A stretch of 64,000 nucleotides of DNA. Origin: CAXRBC01 sp041158045. GTDB lineage: Bacteria; Actinomycetota; Acidimicrobiia; Acidimicrobiales; Ilumatobacteraceae. The stretch lies in the NCBI GenBank assembly GCA_041158045.1, contig JBEBCD010000036.1:1-64000 (forward strand), in the 5' to 3' direction. How positions within the stretch are numbered: the stretch's first letter is position 1; the number at the start of each line of letters is the position of its first letter. Below the pieces are notes generated by a model. That model was not told where the DNA came from and did no database searches. It worked only from the letters and a program-made list of their open reading frames with translations. The translations under genes were made by a program, and so were the position numbers. Shown one piece after another: positions 53,300 through 61,003 of this stretch.

Positions 53300-54472
53300 A
53301 TGACGCCGCGCCCGACACGGCTCGAGACGCCGGGTGCGGACGGGCGGTTCGGCGAGTTCGGCGGGAGGTTCGTCCCCGAGACGCTGGTGCCCGCCTGCGA
53401 GGCGCTCGCCACCGCCTTCGACGAGGCGTGGGGCGACGCGATCTTCCGCGGCGAGCTGGACGACCTGCTGCGCAGCTACGCGGGGCGACCGTCGATCCTC
53501 ACCGAGTGCCACAACCTGGGCGCGCGCCTCGGGATCCGACTCGTGCTGAAGCGCGAGGACCTCAACCACACGGGCTCGCACAAGATCAACAACGTGCTCG
53601 GCCAGGCCCTGCTCGCCAAGCGGATGGGCAAGCGGCGCTTCATCGCCGAGACGGGGGCGGGCCAGCACGGCGTGGCGTCCGCGACCGCGGCCGCGCTGCT
53701 CGGCCTCGACTGCAAGGTCTACATGGGGGCCCTCGACGTGGAGCGCCAGGCGCTCAACGTCTTCCGCATGCGCCTGCTGGGCGCCGAGGTGCAGGCGGCG
53801 GAGTCGGGGAGCCGCACCCTGAAGGACGCGGTCAACGAGGCGATGCGGGACTGGGTCGCCACCGTGGACGACACCTACTACTGCATCGGCTCCGTCATGG
53901 GGCCGCACCCGTACCCGTACATGGTGCGCCAGTTCCAGAGCGTGATCGGCACGGAGGCGCGTCGGCAGTTCCGCGACGCCTACGGCGCCGACCCCGACGT
54001 CGTCGCGGCGTGCGTCGGCGGGGGCTCCAATGCGATCGGCATCTTCTCCGGGTTCGTCGACGCGCACAGCCGCCTCGTGGGCGTCGAGCCCGCGGGCGGC
54101 GCCGCGGTCGGGCGCGGCGTGCCCGGCGTGGTGCACGGCATGCGCAGCTACCTCATGCAGGACGAGCACGGCCAGGTGCAGGAGGCGCACTCGATCTCGG
54201 CGGGCCTCGACTACCCCGGCGTCGGCCCCGAGCACTCCTGGCTCGCGTCCACCGGCCGCGCGGAGTACCCGAGCGTCACCGACGACGAGGTCGTGGAGGG
54301 GTTCCGCCTCCTCGCGCGCACCGAGGGCATCATCCCGGCGCTCGAGTGCGCCCACGTGGTGGCGTGGATCGCGCGCGAGGCGCCCCGCATGCAGGGCGCC
54401 ACCGTGCTCATGAACCTCTCGGGTCGCGGCGACAAGGACGTCGCCCAGATGATGTCGCGCCTCGATGGCTGA
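53300..54472 (+). CDS. trpB: Tryptophan synthase beta chain
   Basis: A 390-residue PLP enzyme: FGGRFVPETLV, catalytic Lys95 in HTGSHKINN, ETGAGQHGVASATAAA, VCVGGGSNAIGIF-type GGGSNAIGIFSGF for phosphate binding, GLDYPGVGPEHS and MNLSGRGDKDVAQM at the C-terminus. It condenses indole with serine, taking indole from trpA through the tunnel. A TAACTT hexamer is 6 nt upstream of ATG 53300. Its stop overlaps trpA by 8 nt. Confidence 0.95.
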   Translation: MTPRPTRLETPGADGRFGEFGGRFVPETLVPACEALATAFDEAWGDAIFRGELDDLLRSYAGRPSILTECHNLGARLGIRLVLKREDLNHTGSHKINNVLGQALLAKRMGKRRFIAETGAGQHGVASATAAALLGLDCKVYMGALDVERQALNVFRMRLLGAEVQAAESGSRTLKDAVNEAMRDWVATVDDTYYCIGSVMGPHPYPYMVRQFQSVIGTEARRQFRDAYGADPDVVAACVGGGSNAIGIFSGFVDAHSRLVGVEPAGGAAVGRGVPGVVHGMRSYLMQDEHGQVQEAHSISAGLDYPGVGPEHSWLASTGRAEYPSVTDDEVVEGFRLLARTEGIIPALECAHVVAWIAREAPRMQGATVLMNLSGRGDKDVAQMMSRLDG

Positions 54473-55271
54473 GCCCGCGGGAGCGGCGCGCGCCGCCGCC
54501 CTCGACGCGACGCTGCGGTCCCGCCGCGACGCGGGGCGCAAGCTGCTCGTGCCCTACGTGACGGGCGGGCTCCACGGGTGGCAGGACGCGATCCGCGCGG
54601 CCGCCGCCGCGGGCGCCGACGCGGTCGAGGTGGGCATCCCGTTCTCCGATCCCGTGATGGACGGGCCCGTGATCCAGGAGGCGAGCGAGCGCGCGCTGCG
54701 CGCGGGGGCCACGCCCGCCGGCGTCGTCGCCGCGATCCGCGGGCTCGACGTGGGGATCCCCGTGGCGGTGATGTGCTACTACAACACGGTCTTCCGCGCG
54801 GGCCACGAGCGCTTCGCCCGCATGCTCGCCGACGCGGGCGTCACCGGGGCGATCGTGCCCGACCTGCCGCTCGAGGAGTCCGCGCCGTGGTGTGCCGCCG
54901 CCGACGACGCGGGCGTCGCGACGGTGATGCTCGCCGCGCCGACGGCGCCCGACTCGCGGCTGCCGCGCATCGCGGCGCGCGCCCGCGCCTTCGTCTACGC
55001 CGTCGGGCTGCTCGGGGTGACGGGGGAGCGCGACGCGCTCGCCGGCACCGCGGTGGCGCTCGCCCGCCGCGTGCGCGCCGTGACCGACCTGCCCGTGCTC
55101 GTGGGCGTCGGCGTGTCCAACGCGGCGCAGGCGCGCGAGGCCTGCACGGTGGCCGACGGGGTGGTGCAGGGTGCCTCGGTGGTGCGGCGGCTCATGGAGT
55201 CGGGCCCCGAGGCGGTCGGCGCGTACGTCGCGGAGGTGCGCGGGGCGCTGGATGCGCCGGTGCGCGCCTGA
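54465..55271 (+). CDS. trpA: Tryptophan synthase alpha chain
   Basis: A 268-residue TIM barrel: LVPYVTGGLHGWQDAI, catalytic Glu55 (VEVGIPFSDPVMDGP) and Asp66, VMCYYNTVFRAGHERFA, GAIVPDLPLEES and VGVGVSNAAQAREA. It cleaves indole-3-glycerol phosphate. Overlaps trpB by 8 nt; the start ATG 54465 gives the usual short lead. trpE, trpG and trpD are not present in the window. Confidence 0.94.
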   Translation: MAEPAGAARAAALDATLRSRRDAGRKLLVPYVTGGLHGWQDAIRAAAAAGADAVEVGIPFSDPVMDGPVIQEASERALRAGATPAGVVAAIRGLDVGIPVAVMCYYNTVFRAGHERFARMLADAGVTGAIVPDLPLEESAPWCAAADDAGVATVMLAAPTAPDSRLPRIAARARAFVYAVGLLGVTGERDALAGTAVALARRVRAVTDLPVLVGVGVSNAAQAREACTVADGVVQGASVVRRLMESGPEAVGAYVAEVRGALDAPVRA

Positions 55272-55272
55272 G

Positions 55273-55278
55273 TACGGT
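55273..55278 (+). promoter_or_regulatory. Leaderless-type -10 (TACGGT) of bcp
   Basis: TACGGT at 55273-55278 lies 6 nt before GTG 55285, directly after the trpA stop; no Shine-Dalgarno is seen. Confidence 0.5.
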
Positions 55279-55284
55279 GGCGGC

Positions 55285-55737
55285 GTGCTGAAGGCGGGTG
55301 ACAAGGCCCCGGCGATCGCGCTGGAGGATCAGGACGGGCGCCGCCGTACGCTCCGCGAGTTCGCCGGGCGCAAGGTGCTCGTGTACTTCTACCCCAAGGC
55401 CGACACGCCGGGCTGCACGCAGCAGTCGTGCCTCCTGCGCGACGTGCGGGACGAGATCGGCCGCACGGTGATCGTCGGCGTCAGTCCCGACGCGCCGGCC
55501 CGGCAGAAGAAGTTCGACGACAAGTACGGCCTCGGCTTCCCGCTGCTCTCCGACGTCGACCACGTCGTGGCGCGCGCGTACAAGGTGTGGAAGAAGAAGT
55601 CGATGTACGGCCGCGAGTACATGGGCATCGAGCGGTCGGCGTTCCTCGTCGGCGCGGACGGCAGGGTGCTGCACGCGTGGTACAAGATCTCGCCGAAGGA
55701 CACGCCGCTGCGCCTGCTCGAGGCGCTCGGGCGGTGA
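55285..55737 (+). CDS. bcp: Thioredoxin-dependent thiol peroxidase (Bcp/PrxQ)
   Basis: A 150-residue peroxiredoxin: GDKAPAIALEDQDGR, peroxidatic Cys44 and resolving Cys49 in TPGCTQQSCLLRD, the PrxQ spacing, then GVSPDAPARQKKFDDKYG and FPLLSDVDHVVARAYKVW. It reduces lipid and hydrogen peroxides with thioredoxin. Its stop overlaps fabZ (GTGA), coupling peroxide repair with fatty-acid synthesis. Confidence 0.92.
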   Translation: MLKAGDKAPAIALEDQDGRRRTLREFAGRKVLVYFYPKADTPGCTQQSCLLRDVRDEIGRTVIVGVSPDAPARQKKFDDKYGLGFPLLSDVDHVVARAYKVWKKKSMYGREYMGIERSAFLVGADGRVLHAWYKISPKDTPLRLLEALGR

Positions 55738-56177
55738 CGACGGCCGCGTCGGGCGGACCGATCCGTCCGGCGGACCTGCTGCCGCACCGTCCGCCCTTCC
55801 TCTTCGTCGACGAGATCCTCGAGCTCGCGCCGGGCGAACGCGCCGTGGCGACGTGGCGTCCCGACCCGGGGGCGTGGTGGTGGGCGGGGCACTTCCCCGG
55901 CCGCCCGACGCTGCCGGGCGTGCTCATGTGCGAGGCGATCGCCCAGGCGGGCGCGCTCGCGGTGCTCGCCGACCCGCGGTGGGCGGGCAGCCTGCCGCTC
56001 TTCGGCGGGCTCGACGCTGCGCGCTTCCGCCGCCAGGTCGTGCCGGGCGAGACGATCACGCTGCGCACCGAGATGACGCGGATGTCGGCGCGCGCGGGCC
56101 GCGGGCGCGGCACCGCGAGCGTCGGCGACGAGGTCGCGTGCGAGTGCGAGCTCCTCTTCGTGATCGCGCCCGCCTAG
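55734..56177 (+). CDS. fabZ: FabZ-like 3-hydroxyacyl-ACP dehydratase
   Basis: A 147-residue hotdog dehydratase: LLPHRPPFLFVDEILEL, catalytic His in GHFPGRPTLPGVL and Glu in CEAIAQAGAL, then GLDAARFRRQVVPGETI. FabZ removes water from 3-hydroxyacyl-ACP in fatty-acid elongation. GTG 55734 overlaps bcp by 4 nt. It is convergent with the fabD-H-G-acpP-F operon, completing a type II elongation set; an enoyl-ACP reductase is not in the window. Confidence 0.88.
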   Translation: MTTAASGGPIRPADLLPHRPPFLFVDEILELAPGERAVATWRPDPGAWWWAGHFPGRPTLPGVLMCEAIAQAGALAVLADPRWAGSLPLFGGLDAARFRRQVVPGETITLRTEMTRMSARAGRGRGTASVGDEVACECELLFVIAPA

Positions 56178-56188
56178 GCGGTCGCGAT

Positions 56189-56207
56189 CGGGCGCCGGGT
56201 GCGCCCG
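56189..56207. terminator. Stem-loop between convergent fabZ and fabF
   Basis: CGGGCGC (56189-56195) pairs with GCGCCCG (56201-56207) around a five-base loop in the 33-nt gap. The stops themselves lie in CCTAGG palindromes. No T-tract. Confidence 0.5.
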
Positions 56208-56210
56208 GGC

Positions 56211-57389
56211 CTAGGCGCCGGGAGCGAGCACGACGGAACCGTTGTGTCCGCCGAACCCGAAGTTGTTGCTGATGGTGGGGCCGGGGGTCCAGGGGCGCGG
56301 CGCGCCCGTGACGACGTCGATGCCGAGGGCGGGATCCACCGTCGTCGTGTTGGCCGTCGGCGGGATGAGGCGGTGCGCGAAGGAGAGGAGCACCGCGGCG
56401 GCCTCGAGCGCGCCCGCGGCGCCGAGCGGGTGGCCGGTGACGCCCTTGATCGAGGTGACCGGCGGGCCCTGACGGCCGAAGACGGCCACGCAGGCCTCGG
56501 CCTCCGCCGCGTCGTTGAGCGGGGTGGAGGTGCCGTGTGCGTTGATCTGGCGGACGTCGCCGGGCGCGAGCCCCGCGTCCTCGAGCGCCAGGCGCATGCA
56601 CGCCGCGGCACCGGTGCCGCCCGGGGACGGGGCGGTGATGTGGTGGGCGTCGGCGTTGCTCGCCGACCCGAGCACCTCGCCGAGGATGCGCGCGCCGCGC
56701 GCGACCGCGAGGTCGAGGCGCTCGAGCACGAGCACGGCCGCGCCCTCGCCGAAGACGAAGCCGTCGCGCGCCGCGTCGAAGGGCATCGAGACGCCCGTCG
56801 TCGAGAGTGCCGTCATGTTGGCGAAGCCCGCGATCGCGGTGATCGTGCCGGCCGACTCGGCGCCGCCCGTGACGACCGCGTCGCAGCGACCCCAGGCGAT
56901 GAGGCGGGCCGCGTGCCCGATGGCGTGCGTGGCCGCGGCGCAGGCCGTGCAGATCGTCTCGGCGGGCCCGCGGAAGCCGTGGCGCATCGAGACGGCGGCG
57001 CCCGCCGCGTTGGCCATCATCATCGGCACGAGGAAGGGCGAGACGCGCCGCTCACCCTTCTCGACGCGCACGACCACCTGATCCTCGAGCGTGCGCAGGC
57101 CGCCGATGCCGGTGCCGAAGATCGTGCCGATCCGCGCGTGATCGTGGGGCAGCGGGCCCGACTGCGCGAGCGCCTCCTGCGCGGCGGCGAGGGCGAACTG
57201 CTCGACGCGGTCCGCGCGGCGCGCCTCCTTGGGCCCCGGGAAGTACGGGAGCGGGTCCCAGCCCGCGAGCTCGATCGCCTTGGCGCCGCGGGTGCCCGGG
57301 CCGAGCAGGCCGGCCCAGAAGGCGTCGCGGCCGACGCCGCAGGGCGCGACGACGCCGAGGCCGGTGACGGCGACGCGGTGGCGGGTCAG
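56211..57389 (-). CDS. fabF: 3-Oxoacyl-ACP synthase II, apparently starting at CTG
   Basis: A 392-residue KAS II: N-terminus TRHRVAVTGLGVVAPCGVG, catalytic Cys in TICTACAAATHAIG, His residues in NAHGTSTPLNDAAE and KGVTGHPLGAAG, C-terminal NNFGFGGHNGSVVLA. It elongates acyl-ACP. The frame upstream contains a stop seven codons before TRHR and no ATG, GTG or TTG, so the only plausible initiator is CTG at 57389-57387; the first GTG (57077) would remove ~100 essential residues. Last gene of the fab operon, 35 nt after acpP. Confidence 0.88.
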   Translation of the reverse strand: MTRHRVAVTGLGVVAPCGVGRDAFWAGLLGPGTRGAKAIELAGWDPLPYFPGPKEARRADRVEQFALAAAQEALAQSGPLPHDHARIGTIFGTGIGGLRTLEDQVVVRVEKGERRVSPFLVPMMMANAAGAAVSMRHGFRGPAETICTACAAATHAIGHAARLIAWGRCDAVVTGGAESAGTITAIAGFANMTALSTTGVSMPFDAARDGFVFGEGAAVLVLERLDLAVARGARILGEVLGSASNADAHHITAPSPGGTGAAACMRLALEDAGLAPGDVRQINAHGTSTPLNDAAEAEACVAVFGRQGPPVTSIKGVTGHPLGAAGALEAAAVLLSFAHRLIPPTANTTTVDPALGIDVVTGAPRPWTPGPTISNNFGFGGHNGSVVLAPGA

Positions 57390-57424
57390 AGGACGATCGG
57401 GCGACGCGCGTCAGCCGACGCGGG

Positions 57425-57664
57425 TCAGGAGACCTTGGAGGTGACGAGTGCGAAGGCCTTGCCGACGGTGTCGACGCCCTCCAGCTCGTTCTCCGGGACC
57501 GAGATGCCGAACTCCTCCTCGAGCGCCATCACGAGCTCGACGAGGTCGAGGCTGTCGGCGTCGAGGTCGTCCTTGAAGCGCGTCTCCGGCGTGATCTTGG
57601 ACGCGTCCACGGAGAGGACGGTCACTGCGCACTTGGTGAAGCGGTCGAAGAGTTGCTGGTCCAT
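57425..57664 (-). CDS. acpP: Acyl carrier protein
   Basis: A 79-residue acidic ACP with the phosphopantetheine Ser38 in DADSLDLVELVMALEEEF. It carries growing acyl chains for the FabD/H/G/F enzymes encoded around it. ATG 57664 has TAGCCT (57676-57671) 6 nt upstream, so it can be transcribed separately at high level, as ACP is needed in excess. Confidence 0.95.
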   Translation of the reverse strand: MDQQLFDRFTKCAVTVLSVDASKITPETRFKDDLDADSLDLVELVMALEEEFGISVPENELEGVDTVGKAFALVTSKVS

Positions 57665-57670
57665 GCGATC

Positions 57671-57676
57671 AGGCTA
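57671..57676 (-). promoter_or_regulatory. Leaderless-type -10 (TAGCCT) of acpP embedded in the fabG stop
   Basis: Read on minus, TAGCCT (57676-57671) lies 6 nt before ATG 57664; its TAG is the fabG stop codon. This gives acpP-fabF an internal promoter. Confidence 0.55.
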
Positions 57677-58378
57677 GTGCCCCATGCCGAGGCCGCCGTC
57701 GACGGGCACGATCGCGCCCGTGACGTAGGCGGCATCGGCCGACGCGAGGAACGCCACGACGCCCGCGATCTCGTCGGGCGTCGCGGTGCGCCCGAGGGGG
57801 ACCGCCGCGACGAGCTCGGCCATGCGCTCCGGCGAGAGGGCCGCGGTCATGTCGGTGTCCACCGGGCCGGGGGCGACGACGTTGACCGTGATGCCGCGCG
57901 AGCCGACCTCGCGGGCGAGCGAGCGGGCGAAGCCGACGAGGCCCGCCTTGGACGCCGCGTAGTTGGTCTGACCGCCGGAGCCGAGCATCGCCACGACGCT
58001 CGAGACGAGCACGATGCGCCCGCGCCGCGCGCGGATCATGCCCTGCGTCGCGCGCTTGCAGACGCGGAACGCACCCACGAGGTTGGCATCGAGCACGTCG
58101 GTGAAGTCTGCCTCCGACATGCGCAACAGGAGCCCGTCGCGCGTGATGCCCGCGTTGGACACGAGCACCTCCACGGGGCCGAGCTCGGCCTCGACGCGGG
58201 CGAACGCGGCATCGACCTCGGACTGCGACGTGACGTCGCAGCGCACGCCGAGCAGTCCCTCGGGCGCCTCCGCGCCGCGGTGCGTGACGGCGACGCGGTC
58301 GCCGAGCGCGGCGAAGCGCCGCGCGATCGCGAGTCCGATGCCGCGCGTGCCGCCGGTGACGAGGACGACGCGGCTCAC
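57674..58378 (-). CDS. fabG: 3-Oxoacyl-ACP reductase
   Basis: A 234-residue SDR of FabG type: VLVTGGTRGIGLAIARRF, LVSNAGITRDGLLLRMSE, VLVSSVVAMLGSGGQTNYA with Ser and Tyr, YAASKAGLVGFARSLARE, VAPGPVDTDMTAAL and TGAIVPVDGGLGMGH. It reduces 3-ketoacyl-ACP with NADPH. The active-site set (Asn, Ser, Tyr, Lys) is intact and NAGITRD is typical of true FabG. GTG 58378 overlaps the fabH stop by 4 nt. Confidence 0.93.
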   Translation of the reverse strand: MSRVVLVTGGTRGIGLAIARRFAALGDRVAVTHRGAEAPEGLLGVRCDVTSQSEVDAAFARVEAELGPVEVLVSNAGITRDGLLLRMSEADFTDVLDANLVGAFRVCKRATQGMIRARRGRIVLVSSVVAMLGSGGQTNYAASKAGLVGFARSLAREVGSRGITVNVVAPGPVDTDMTAALSPERMAELVAAVPLGRTATPDEIAGVVAFLASADAAYVTGAIVPVDGGLGMGH

Positions 58379-59325
58379 GGCGCCGACCAGCGTAGGACCG
58401 CGCTCGCCGCGGTCATCCCGGCGCCGAACCCGACGAGCAGCACGAGGTCGCCGTCGGCGAGGCGCCCGCGGTCGGCGGCGTCGAAGAGCGCGAGCGGGAT
58501 CGACGCGCTCGAGGTGTTGCCCGTCTCCTCGAGCACGAGCGCGGCGCGCGACATGGGGATGCCGAGCTTGTCGCAGGCGGACTCGATGATGCGCACGTTG
58601 GCCTGGTGCGGCGCGACGAGCGCGACGTCGTCGGGCCCGATGCCCGCGGCCGCCATCGACTTCGTCGCCGAGTCCACCATGATGCGCACCGCGCGGCGGA
58701 AGACCTCCTTGCCCTCCATGCGCAGCGTGCCGCCGACCTCGCAGTAGAGGAGCGACTCGAGCGAGCCGTCGGCGTCGAAGTCCCAGCCGAGCAGCTGGCC
58801 CGGGCCATCGACGGCCTCGATCACCGCGGCGCCCGAGCCGTCGGCGAACAGGATCGCAGTGCCGCGGTCGGTCCAGTCGGTGATGCGGCTCAGCGTGTCG
58901 GTGCCGATGACGAGCACGCGCCGCGACCCGACCGCGAGGAGCCCGTGCGCGGCGATGAGCGCGTAGACGAAGCCGGAGCACGCGGCGTTGACGTCGAAGG
59001 CGCCGCAGCGCAGGCCGAGGGCGTGCTGCACGCCCGGCGCGGTGCCGGGCACGGTGCGATCGGGCGTGGTGGTCGAGAGCACCAGCGCGTCGATGGACGC
59101 CGGGTCGACGCCGGACATCGCGAGGGCGCGGCGGCCCGCCTCGACGCTGAGGCCGGTGGTGGTGCCCCCGACGTGGCGGCGGCGGATGCCGGTGCGCTCC
59201 ACGATCCAGGCGTCGGACGTGTCCATCGTGCGGGCCAGCTCGTCGTTGGTCACCACGCGCTCGGGCAGGGCGGTGCCCCAGCCGAGGATGCGGCCGCCGG
59301 CGACGCCCGCGGGGATGCGCGGCAT
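58375..59325 (-). CDS. fabH: 3-Oxoacyl-ACP synthase III
   Basis: A 316-residue KAS III: catalytic Cys116 in DVNAACSGFVYAL, His in LVAPHQANVRII, Asn in EETGNTSSASIPLAL, with the initial ILGWGTALPERVVTNDEL. It starts fatty-acid chains from acyl-CoA and malonyl-ACP. ATG 59325 overlaps the fabD TGA by one base (TGATG). Confidence 0.93.
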   Translation of the reverse strand: MPRIPAGVAGGRILGWGTALPERVVTNDELARTMDTSDAWIVERTGIRRRHVGGTTTGLSVEAGRRALAMSGVDPASIDALVLSTTTPDRTVPGTAPGVQHALGLRCGAFDVNAACSGFVYALIAAHGLLAVGSRRVLVIGTDTLSRITDWTDRGTAILFADGSGAAVIEAVDGPGQLLGWDFDADGSLESLLYCEVGGTLRMEGKEVFRRAVRIMVDSATKSMAAAGIGPDDVALVAPHQANVRIIESACDKLGIPMSRAALVLEETGNTSSASIPLALFDAADRGRLADGDLVLLVGFGAGMTAASAVLRWSAP

Positions 59326-60500
59326 CAGCGGGTCCGCAGCCAGGCGACGGGCTGGTGCGCGGTGACGCGCTCGCCGTCCGCCGCGACGACGCTCTGGAGC
59401 ACGCCGTCGAAGAGCGAGCGGACCTCGGCGTCGCCCACCGACCCGATCACGGTGCCGACCGCGACCGTGGTGCCCTCGGCGAGGCCGGGGCGGCGGGCGA
59501 AGACGCCGGCGGCGGGGCTCACGACCAGGCGCTCGACCGCGAAGAGGTGCTCGCCCTCGATCGCGGCGGGGGCTGGCGCCGTCGCGGTCCCGAGGGCGCC
59601 GAGGAGCGCGTCGAGCTCGTCGGGGGTCGAGACGGCGATGGTGCGCGCCCCGTCGAGCGTGCGCTTGGCCATGCCCGTGAGGACGCCGCCCGGGCCGAGC
59701 TCGGCGAATCGGGTGGCGCCAGCCGCGGCCATGCCGAGCAGGCAGTGCTTCCAGCGCACGGGGCTCGAGAGCTGCGCCGAGAGGAGGGACGACCACTCGT
59801 CGCCCGAGTGGTGGGGGAGGGCGTCGACGTTGGAGTAGATGGGTACGTCGCTGTCCCGGGGGGCGGCCGCGGCGATCGCGTCGCGGAGGCGGTCGCGGGC
59901 GGGGGCCATGTAGGGCGTGTGGAACGCGCCCGAGACGGGCAGTGCCATCACGCGCTTGGCCCCCAGCGCGGTCGCGTGCTCGGAGGCGGCGGCGACTCCG
60001 GTCGCCGAGCCCGCGATCACGACCTGGCCGGGGGCGTTGAAGTTGGCCACCCAGACGTCGGCGTCGGCGCGGCGGCACGCGACCTCGACCTGGTCGTCGT
60101 CCAGTCCGAGCACCGCGCTCATCACGCCCGGCGCGGCGGCGCCCGCCTCGTGCATCGCCTCGGCGCGTTCGACGACGAGCCGCACGCCGTCGTCGAAGCC
60201 GAGCGAGCCGCTCGCGGTGAGCGCCGTGTACTCGCCGAGCGAGTGGCCGGCGAAGCACGACGGCTCGAGGCCGAGGCGCTCCACGGCGTCGAGCACCATG
60301 AGGCTCGCGACGTAGGTGGTGAGCTGCGCGTTGCGCGTGTCGCGCAGCACCTCGGCGTCCGCGTCGAGGAGGAGGTGTCCCACGTCCTTGCCGCAGACGT
60401 CGGACGCCTCGGTGACGAGCTCCCAGCTCTCGTGGTGTCTCCACGGTCGACCCATCCCCGGACGCTGCGATCCCTGACCGGGGAAGGTGAATGCGAGCAT
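59325..60500 (-). CDS. fabD: Malonyl-CoA:ACP transacylase with C-terminal lipoyl/biotinyl-like domain
   Basis: A 391-residue protein, ~85 longer than typical FabD. Residues 1-~300: FTFPGQGSQRPGMG, catalytic Ser in FAGHSLGEYTAL, His in SGAFHTPYM, LGPGGVLTGM. It moves malonyl groups from CoA to ACP. Residues ~318-391 (VVSPAAGVFARRPG, then VGTVIGSVGDAEVRSLFDG, and DGERVTAHQPVAWL) resemble a biotinyl/lipoyl hammerhead fold but without the modifiable Lys, so no cofactor is expected. Start ATG 60500 with GGGAGG-type sequence 14 nt upstream and TACGAT further up. First gene of the fab operon. Confidence 0.88.
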   Translation of the reverse strand: MLAFTFPGQGSQRPGMGRPWRHHESWELVTEASDVCGKDVGHLLLDADAEVLRDTRNAQLTTYVASLMVLDAVERLGLEPSCFAGHSLGEYTALTASGSLGFDDGVRLVVERAEAMHEAGAAAPGVMSAVLGLDDDQVEVACRRADADVWVANFNAPGQVVIAGSATGVAAASEHATALGAKRVMALPVSGAFHTPYMAPARDRLRDAIAAAAPRDSDVPIYSNVDALPHHSGDEWSSLLSAQLSSPVRWKHCLLGMAAAGATRFAELGPGGVLTGMAKRTLDGARTIAVSTPDELDALLGALGTATAPAPAAIEGEHLFAVERLVVSPAAGVFARRPGLAEGTTVAVGTVIGSVGDAEVRSLFDGVLQSVVAADGERVTAHQPVAWLRTR

Positions 60501-60555
60501 CGAGCAGCGGCCTCCCGGGACATCGTACGCGGGTACGCTGACCGCGTCGCTCGTC

Positions 60556-60638
60556 GCCCGAGTGGCGAAACGGCAGACGCGACGGACTCAAAATCCGTTG
60601 TCCGCGAGGGCATGTGGGTTCGATTCCCACCTCGGGCA
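60556..60638 (+). tRNA. tRNA-Leu (anticodon CAA)
   Basis: GCCCGAG (60556-60562) pairs with CTCGGGC (60631-60637), discriminator A60638. The anticodon stem ACGGA/TCCGT frames loop CTCAAAA, giving anticodon CAA; a long variable arm follows, and the T arm is GTGGG TTCGATT CCCAC. Long variable arm and A73 are leucine features. The 3' CCA is not encoded. It lies on plus between divergent fabD and polA-side genes. Confidence 0.93.
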
Positions 60639-60663
60639 CGGGATGCGCCCGTCGTGCGCGGCG

Positions 60664-60669
60664 TAGGCT
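60664..60669 (+). promoter_or_regulatory. Leaderless-type -10 (TAGGCT) before the 60679 gene
   Basis: TAGGCT at 60664-60669, 9 nt before ATG 60679, directly after the tRNA gene. Confidence 0.45.
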
Positions 60670-60678
60670 GACCGCGCG

Positions 60679-60975
60679 ATGGCGACCGGCATCTCGCAGC
60701 ACCTCGTGCACCGCAGGCTGCGCCGCTCGGCCGAGAGCCTCCGGCTGCTGCGCGAGGAGCTGCGCGTGGTGGAGGAGCAGCTCGGCGTGCTCGACGACGA
60801 GTCGCGCGACGCCGAGATCCGCGCGATGGTCGCGGAGACGCCGGCCGCCGCGATGGACCACCACGAGGCGCGCCGGCACGCCGACGCGATGCGCCGGCAC
60901 CGCGACCACCTCGCGGCGACGATCGCCGAGCTCGAGGCGCGGCAGGACCAGCTGCTCGACGCGCTCGGGCGCTGA
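60679..60975 (+). CDS. Small coiled-coil protein of unknown function upstream of polA
   Basis: A 98-residue, highly charged, nearly all-helical protein: HRRLRRSAESLRLLREELRV, VEEQLGVLDDESRDAE, then HADAMRRHRDHLAATIAELE. Heptad-like hydrophobic spacing suggests a coiled coil of two helices. No enzyme motif. It is 28 nt upstream of polA on the same strand, so it probably shares its message. I do not recognise the family. Confidence 0.75.
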   Translation: MATGISQHLVHRRLRRSAESLRLLREELRVVEEQLGVLDDESRDAEIRAMVAETPAAAMDHHEARRHADAMRRHRDHLAATIAELEARQDQLLDALGR

Positions 60976-61003
60976 CGCCCCGGGCGGGCCCGGGGCCGCC
61001 CCC

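Noticed and set aside
57077..57389. Starting fabF at GTG 57077
   Set aside because: It would discard the conserved KAS N-terminus (RVAVTGLGVV to RIGTIFGTGIGG), which is intact and in frame upstream.
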